A DNA stretch of 64,000 nt. Source: Callorhinus ursinus (lineage: Eukaryota; Chordata; Mammalia; Carnivora; Otariidae). Under the pieces are notes generated by a model. That model was given only the letters and a program-made list of their open reading frames with translations. It was not told where the DNA came from and searched no databases. The position numbers and the translations under genes are program-made. The stretch covers positions 2,639,893 to 2,703,892 of the forward strand of contig NW_020313057.1 in assembly GCF_003265705.1 (NCBI RefSeq). Direction: 5' to 3'. Below are positions 57,965 through 64,000 of the stretch, piece after piece. Each line of letters begins with the position of its first letter. Position 1 is the first letter of the stretch.

Positions 57965-59140
57965 TTTTAAGTTAATAAACTTTTTGGATTAGTTTTAGGT
58001 TTATAGAAAAACTGAGTGGAAAGCAGAAAGTTCCCATAACCCCCCTCTCTGCCCAGCCCAGGTCCTCTAATTAACATCTTGTATAGATGTGGTACCTTTT
58101 TAACAACTGATGAGCCAATACAGATACATCGTGTTAACTGAAGTCCACAGTTTTACATTAAGATTCACTCTTTGTGTTGTACATTCAGGAATTTTGACAA
58201 ATCCATAATATGTATCCACTATTATAGTATACAGAAACTTTCACTGTCCTAAAAATTCCCTGTACTTCACCTATTTCTCCCTGCTTTAGAAACCCTGGCA
58301 ACCACTGATCTTTTTACTATCTTCAGAGTTTTGCCTTTTCAAAAAGGTCATGTAGGGAAACATATAATATGTAACCTTTTCATATTAATTTCTTTCACTT
58401 AGTAATATGCATTTAAGATTCCTCCATGTCATGGCTTGGTAGCTAATTTCTTTTTATACTTGAATAACATTGTTATCTGGATGTGACACAATTTATTTAT
58501 CCATTCACCTATTGAAAGACCTCTTGGTTGCTTCCAAGTTTGGCAATTATGATTAAAACCACTATAAACATTCACATGCAGGTTTCCATGTGGACATAAG
58601 TTTCCAACTCATTTGCATAAATGTTAAGGAGTGCAGTTGATGGATCATGGGGTAAGAGTTTGTTTAGTTTTATAAGAAATTGCCAAACTGTCTTCCAAAG
58701 TGGCTGTAACATTTTATATTCCCTCAAGTAATGAATGAGAGTTTCTGTTGCTCCACATCCCCGCCAGCATTTGATGTTGTCAGTGTTTTGGATTTTGGCC
58801 ATTTTAATAGGCATATAGTGGTATTGAACTATTGTTTTAATTTGCAATTCCCTGATAAAATATGCTAAAGTATCTTTTCATGTGCTTATTTGCCATCTGG
58901 ATATTTTCTTTGGAAAGATTTCCATTCAGATCTTAAGATCTTTTGCCTATTTTTAAATTAGGTTGTTTTCTTATTGTTGAGCTTTAAGAGTACTTTGTAT
59001 ATTCTGGATACCAGTGCTTTATCAGATAAGTGTTTTGCATTATTTTCTCTCAGGCTATTGCTTGTCTTTTCATTCTCTTAATAGTGTCTTTTGCAGACAT
59101 TTTAGGTTTCAATAAAGTCCAACTTACCTATTTTTTTTTT
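57965..59140 (-). mobile_element. Old L1 3' end, antisense
   Basis: 'gttttaggtttatagaaaaa', 'cagatacatcgtgttaactg', 'aaccactgatctttttacta', 'acaatttatttatccattca', 'tgctccacatccccgccagc' and 'tgcttgtcttttcattctct' run in order from the 3' end into the ORF2 C-terminus. It ends at a T run near 59129-59139. Confidence 0.88.
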
Positions 59141-60204
59141 CATATATACTGGCGGGCTGAGATCCAATGCCCAAAGAAAAGAGTAAATATAGCCTGGCTA
59201 CCTCTTGGCTTTACCTCTAATCTGAAGGGCTATTTCTCTGGGAAATTCAGCTCCATAGATCATGAAATAGGTGGGAATAACCCTAACCATATCCTTTCTG
59301 CAGATGTCTATCTGAAATACCCATGAAATCATAAGAAAGGGAAACGGTCACCCTGATCTGGGTTCAAATTTCCTAAGGTTAAGAGACTGGGCAATCATAA
59401 AAAGTGACAGCAAGATGGCAAATGGAAGGGAGAGTGGGGCAGAGTGGGCCTCAGCTGGAATGTTTGTCAGCAATGCCAGGGGTTGAAGGCCCCTGCCATT
59501 CGTAGCCATTAACATGTGCTGTGCTTTCCACAGCCTGGTCTGAATTTGTATTTTTTTTTTTTTCTCAAAAGCCTGCTGTCTCCTCCACAAGATGGGATTC
59601 ATTGAGAGACTTGTGAATTTTTTAAAAATCCTAAGTGTATTAATATCTCATTATTATGGTAAAATGAGAGTAGGGAGCCATGTTTAAGGATGGAAAAAGT
59701 AAAGTGATTTTAACAGGATGAAAAATGAAAAAGAAAAGTAAAACAAATATGTGGGCCTCCTACTTACAGCAGTAATATAGCTCCTTAATCTATTCCAGCT
59801 ACCACAGTTTGCAGAAGGGAGGGGAATATTTGTCCTGGGAGACTACGGTTCTCGGAGTTGCAATAGCAGCCCATGGAGATCACAGCCCTGAGAGCAGAGC
59901 CTTTTCCTTTGTAGTAATAGGTTCATTTCTCTTCAATCTCAGGGACACTCTGCTGGTGATCACTGATCTTTTTCCTGATTCCAAGTAGAGATCTCCTGTA
60001 AGTAACCCGGAAACACAAACTCTCTGAGCTGCTCCATGTGATAAGCACCTAACCCAGAGGTCCAGTCTCTCTCTGTATCCTTCAGGAGGATCTCATTGTG
60101 GGAACAATGAAGGGAAACAGATGAAAGGTAGATGTGACAGCTTATGAACTCACTTAAGAGGTGGCTGTGACAGGATCAGAGCTAGGCAGTTTAAAATCAT
60201 TTTT
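59141..60204. other. Unique DNA
   Basis: No recognised repeat; a T run near 59550-59562. No gene supported. Confidence 0.35.
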
Positions 60205-61185
60205 TTAAACTCTTTTATTGTGGTAAAATATAGCCAACTTAAAATCTACCATTTAAACTACTCTTAGGTGTATAGTTCAGTGCCAGTAAGTGCAATCACA
60301 TTGTTTTGCAACCATAACCATCATCCACCTCCAGAACGTCTTCATCACCTTAAACTGAAACACATTACCCATTAAACACTAACCCCCTATTTCCCCTTCC
60401 TCCTCAGTCCATAGCAACTGCCATTCTGCTCTCTAAATTTGACTATCCTAGGTACATGATATACAAGAAATAATATGGTATTGGCCCTTCTGGGTCTGGC
60501 TTATCTCACTTAGCATAATGTCTTCAAAGTTCATCTGTGTTGTAGCATATGTCAGAATTTCATTCCTTTTTAATGCTGAATAATATTCCATTGTATGTAT
60601 ACATCACATTTTGTTTACTTATCCATTGATGGACATTTGGCTACTGTGATAATGCTGCTATGAACATGGGTGTACAAATATCTGTTTGAGTCCCTGCCTG
60701 CAATTCTTTTAGGTATATACCTAGGAGTGGAATCGCTGGGAAATATAGTAATTCTACATTTGGCTTTTGGGGACCCACCATATTGTTTTTCACAGTGACT
60801 ACACCATTTTACATTCTCACCAGTAATGCACAAATGTTCAATTTCTTTACATCCACACCAACATTTGGTTTCTTTGATTATGGCCAGCCTAATGAGTGTG
60901 AAGCAGTACCTCATTATAATCTGATTTGCATTTCTCTAATCATTTATGATGTTGAACATCTTTCCATGTGTTTTTTGGACATTTGTATATCTTTTTGGAG
61001 AAATTTCTATTCAAGGGCTTTGTCCATTTTTCAATTGGGTTGTTAATTTTTGGTTTTGTTGTTGTCATTGAGTTATAGAAGTTCTTTTTATGTTCTGGAT
61101 ATTAAGCTCTGATGAGATATATGATTTGCAAATATTTTCTCCCATTCAATGGATTGTACTGTTTTGATTTTGCCTCAGTTATGTC
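60205..61185 (-). mobile_element. Old L1 3' end, antisense
   Basis: 'tttattgtggtaaaatatag', 'ggtgtatagttcagtgccag', 'tcacttagcataatgtcttc', 'ttatccattgatggacattt', 'gtatatacctaggagtggaa', 'cacaccaacatttggtttct' and 'cccattcaatggattgtact' give the antisense 3' UTR and ORF2 C-terminus. Confidence 0.92.
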
Positions 61186-61849
61186 CAGTTTAATTTTTAA
61201 CCACCCAACTGGGCCAGGTGTCCCGTTTTTTTTTTCCCTGACTTTGTGAGGAACCTGTCTCTAGGTAGACCCACTTGTCTGAGGATGGGCTATAACGTCT
61301 CAACATTTTGAGCAAATAGTAGAGAGCCATTTGTTAGCAGATTCTCCCATGACTTCTAATACCTTGTTAGCTATCAGTTCAAACCTGTTACTTCGTTTGG
61401 ATGATTTATTTATTGTACTTATTTTGCATAGCAATTTACTGAAACCTTTACCATTAGTCTCTTATTAGGTTTACAAATTTAGAGAAAATAAACTGATTGG
61501 ATTTCTCCTTCTAAGCCTTAATATCTCTTAAGTCCTGATTCAAGGAGGTAGACTTCATTCAATCATTTAATGTTCTTTGAGGATCTACAACATAAAGTTG
61601 ATCACATCTGGCCTAGGAAAAATGCTGAGCATAAGAGAGGGTCTTTAGCTACACACACATACACATTGATATACACTAAATGTACATATAATATTGTGTA
61701 TTATTTAACCATGTATTTCTTGTTCCTTAAGAATATTTTATTAGATGCACTTTCTGTAGGACCGTCATAATTCTTGCACTTACTTATCAGTGTATCCTCT
61801 ATTCTGCATTTGAAAATAAGATAGAGTTTTTATTTTTTTAATTAAAAAA
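61186..61849. other. No recognised feature
   Basis: AT-rich unique DNA with homopolymer T/A runs near 61226 and 61828-61858. Confidence 0.4.
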
Positions 61850-62027
61850 ATTTTTTTAAGATTGTATTTATTTGTCAGAAAGAGAGAGAGAGAGAGCTCA
61901 AGCAGAGAGAGTATCAGGCAGAGGGAGAAGCAGGCTCCCCGCTGAGCAAGGCTCGATCCCAAGACCCTGGGATCATGACCTGAGCCAAAGGCAGATGCTT
62001 AACCAACTGAACCACCCAGGCCTCCCA
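61850..62027 (-). mobile_element. CAN SINE, antisense, slightly shortened
   Basis: T-rich tail at 61850-61859, 'agattgtatttatttgtcag', (GA)n, 'cctgagccaaaggcagatgc' and 'actgaaccacccaggc'. The usual 'gggagcccgatgcggg' segment is deleted between 61940 and 61955. No TSD is clear. Confidence 0.9.
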
Positions 62028-62129
62028 AAGAAGTCTTCTTTAAGCTCTGCTGATAGTGTAACAATTATTTTAATTGTTTTGTTTGCTAAGAACTACATTT
62101 GAGGGTGCTTACCTACTCCTTACACCTTT

Positions 62130-62850
62130 CCAGCCCTTCTCCTTAAGGACCCGCCGCGTTGTGCGTCTCAAAAGGCCACCCGAGGGACGAGTCTGTAATG
62201 GGCTAGCGCTGCCGAAGGTCACCACCACGGCACCACACAATTCCCTCTTCCCTCACATTTTTTGTTAGAAATAATAATAATAAAAAAAAATTCCTTGCCT
62301 GGGGTCAGCCATGCCGTCTGGTCTCCCTTTCCTGATGGGTAACCAGAGCTGACGGGCTGGAGGGCCTTTCCCTTCTTCTCCATTCCCACATTCCATGATT
62401 CTGCGCGAGACAGAAAATACGACGGGGCTGTTGTTACCACTTAAAATGGAGGGCTTGGCCTAGCACGAGGCTTTTTAGAAGCCAATTTGTTAGCTTTACC
62501 AGATTAGCGCACTGTCAGGGAATGGAAGGTCAAATTAAGACATTAAAGAGTATTTTAACAGCAGTGGCTTCGAATGAGAGGAACCCGGTGCTTACTTCCA
62601 GAAGAAATGATTGGTAGAAGGCAGTTTTCCATGGAAAATACGACGGGATTCCACTTCCGGCTCTCACCCGGCGTCGGGACCAAGCGCTTGCTGGTTTAGA
62701 GCACGTCAGGAGCGAGGTGGGATGTGAATGCGACTACGTGCGTGGGTGTGCGTGAGTGCGTGTGCGTGCCTGAGTGCCTGCGTGCGCGTGCGTGCGATAG
62801 TGCGCGCTCCCCACGCGTCCGTCACAACCCCGGAGCGTTCTTGTAATCCA
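62130..62850. promoter_or_regulatory. CpG-rich repeat-free block, candidate promoter or enhancer
   Basis: CpG dinucleotides, rare elsewhere in the window, cluster at 62145-62232 ('cccgccgcgttgtgcgtctc', 'gggctagcgctgccgaaggt'), 62400-62430 and 62640-62850 ('acccggcgtcgggaccaagc'). The block carries no interspersed repeat except a short A-rich tract at 62272-62290. No TATA box or long ORF is evident, so direction is unknown. It could be a CpG-type promoter, an alternative first exon or an enhancer of a gene outside the window. Confidence 0.45.
62731..62812 (+). repeat. (GT/GC)n alternating purine-pyrimidine tract
   Basis: Mixed 'gcgtgc', 'gtgtgcgtg' and 'gtgcgcgtgcgtgcg' units; CpG-containing and potentially Z-DNA forming, inside the CpG-rich block. 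Confidence 0.85.
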
Positions 62851-63147
62851 CAAAAAGTTTGTTAGCACCGCTAAGTTTTTGTGCCTGCTCCCAGTGCCGT
62901 TTGTTTCCTTCCTGCTTGCAGCATCCAAGTGACCAGCTGGGCCTATAGTTCATCCAGCGCTGGTGTGATTTCAGATAACTTTCGCTGTCAGAGCTGCCAG
63001 TGGAAAGTGGAGGTTATTTAGTCGGTTTCGACATCTGGGAAGGAGAATGTCATTGTTGTTTATGGCAGGAAATGGATGCCCTGGGAACTGCAGCAGATTG
63101 TGCATCATGGATCCAGCTCAGGATACAGAGATAAGCTCAGGCTGGAG

Positions 63148-63169
63148 TTTTGGGGGGGGGGCGGGAGGG
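63148..63169 (+). repeat. G-run
   Basis: About ten G followed by 'cgggaggg'; possible quadruplex or sequencing-sensitive homopolymer. Confidence 0.8.
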
Positions 63170-63194
63170 TTTATCTTCCACCCCCTTCCTTACC

Positions 63195-63450
63195 TTTATT
63201 TGTATTTTTATTTCAGAATCAGGACATTCATCTTTTTATTGGATCTCGTCTGATGTCAGCACTAATTACTCTCCCTACATTAAATTTTCTGCAGACACTG
63301 AAATGCCCCCAAGGCTTCCGTATGGAAGGAAGCCATCCGCTCCATTTTTCTGGAATTCTGAAAGTTACAAGTCGGGGAGCCAGGCGCTCCTTTATCTCCA
63401 AGGAGCCCTAGGGGACGCCAGGCTTAATGGCCATTCATTGTGATGGTGCT
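63195..63450. promoter_or_regulatory. Candidate conserved non-coding element
   Basis: Repeat-free sequence with retained CpGs and homeodomain-like AT motifs ('ctaattac' near 63261, 'ttaatggccattcattg' near 63424). Three overlapping frames are open here, but no splice boundaries stand out except an acceptor-like 'ttttctgcag' at 63285-63294. Confidence 0.25.
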
Positions 63451-63669
63451 TCCCTCCAGCTTCATAAATTGCCCAAAGAAATGGCTCATCTTCATAGAAT
63501 AGTCTTTTCCACTGGGGATTATTTCTTGACTCTTGGTTGATTTTCTCCTAGATTTTGCTTGACCTCATTTAGTCTGTTATTCTTCCTGCATCACAGTTGT
63601 CATTACTTTTTTTTTTTTAATGGACTCTTCACTATCCTCCCCACTTACAGACTCTCCCCGTGCCAATCC

Positions 63670-64000
63670 AGTCTGCACACTGTTTCCAGACTAATCTTCT
63701 GGATGGGCAATGTTTTTGCTCCAATGTGGGCCTCCCACAGCCTTGAGAACTCAATAAGAAGCCTTAGGAAGTACTCAAACACTCTGCCATGTGGTTCAGC
63801 TTCCCCTACAAATGCTCCATGACCAAAACCTGTGTCTTATTCTCATCACACACCATAGTTACCCGGCTTTTCCTCATGGCATCCCTTTAGTCTGCAATGT
63901 ACCCATTCTGCCTGCTCAACATGTGCCCAGTTTCCATGCTCCAATGCAGACCTATTTCTGTCATCAAGATTTTCCTGGTCCCCCAAAAAGGTATGGTTAT
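63670..64000 (+). mobile_element. L2 LINE 3' region, cut by the window edge
   Basis: 'gtttccagactaatcttctg', 'tctcatcacacaccatagtt', 'tctgcctgctcaacatgtgc' and the final 'agattttcctggtcccccaa' follow the L2 3' consensus (cttcctgatccccc). Confidence 0.6.

Overview
This is 64 kb of AT-rich nuclear DNA from a carnivore. It contains no complete protein-coding gene, rRNA, functional tRNA or CRISPR array that I can support. Twelve copies of the tRNA-Lys-derived carnivore SINE (CAN SINE) are present, most about 190-205 bp, several with intact target-site duplications (TSDs). Their core reads 'cagggtcctgggatcgag' followed by 'ggctccctgctcagc', unlike the dog SINEC_Cf or cat versions I know. A partial L1 carries the two-module 3' UTR I associate with bears, seals and mustelids. 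I therefore infer an arctoid caniform; the species cannot be read from the sequence.

Layout. 1-5.5 kb: antisense L1 at the left edge, MIR, L2, a SINE, then an old L1 broken by a Tigger1 DNA transposon. 5.5-16 kb: mostly unique DNA with three SINEs, an 1.15-kb 5'-truncated L1 with perfect TSDs, an antisense MLT1 LTR, MER5A and an LTR-like element. 16-21 kb: the most gene-like unique sequence (two weak exon candidates), a probable antisense retroviral LTR and a 10-N assembly gap with 37 identical bases on both sides. 21.7-27.3 kb: a long ancient repeat split by a 3.6-kb L1 with a decayed ORF2. 27-37 kb: SINEs, L1 3' ends, MLT1-type LTR and L2/MIR relics. 37-46.5 kb: mostly unique DNA with MIR, L2 and two MLT1 LTRs. 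46.9-53.2 kb: a nest of old L1, younger antisense L1 with an apparent 3' transduction and a SINE inside that, then a long antisense L1 whose promoter end is an array of about 70-bp units. 53-62 kb: MIRs, SINEs, an MLT1-type LTR and two antisense L1 3' ends. 62.1-63.5 kb: a CpG-rich, repeat-poor block, the best candidate regulatory element or promoter.

No genes here act together in a pathway. The biology is the layered history of retrotransposon insertion plus a few candidate regulatory or exonic segments. Repeat names come from recognising consensus features by eye; boundaries are approximate unless a TSD is stated. I saw no evidence of a new biological system. The most informative structures are the apparent L1 3' transduction, the 70-bp array and the assembly join.
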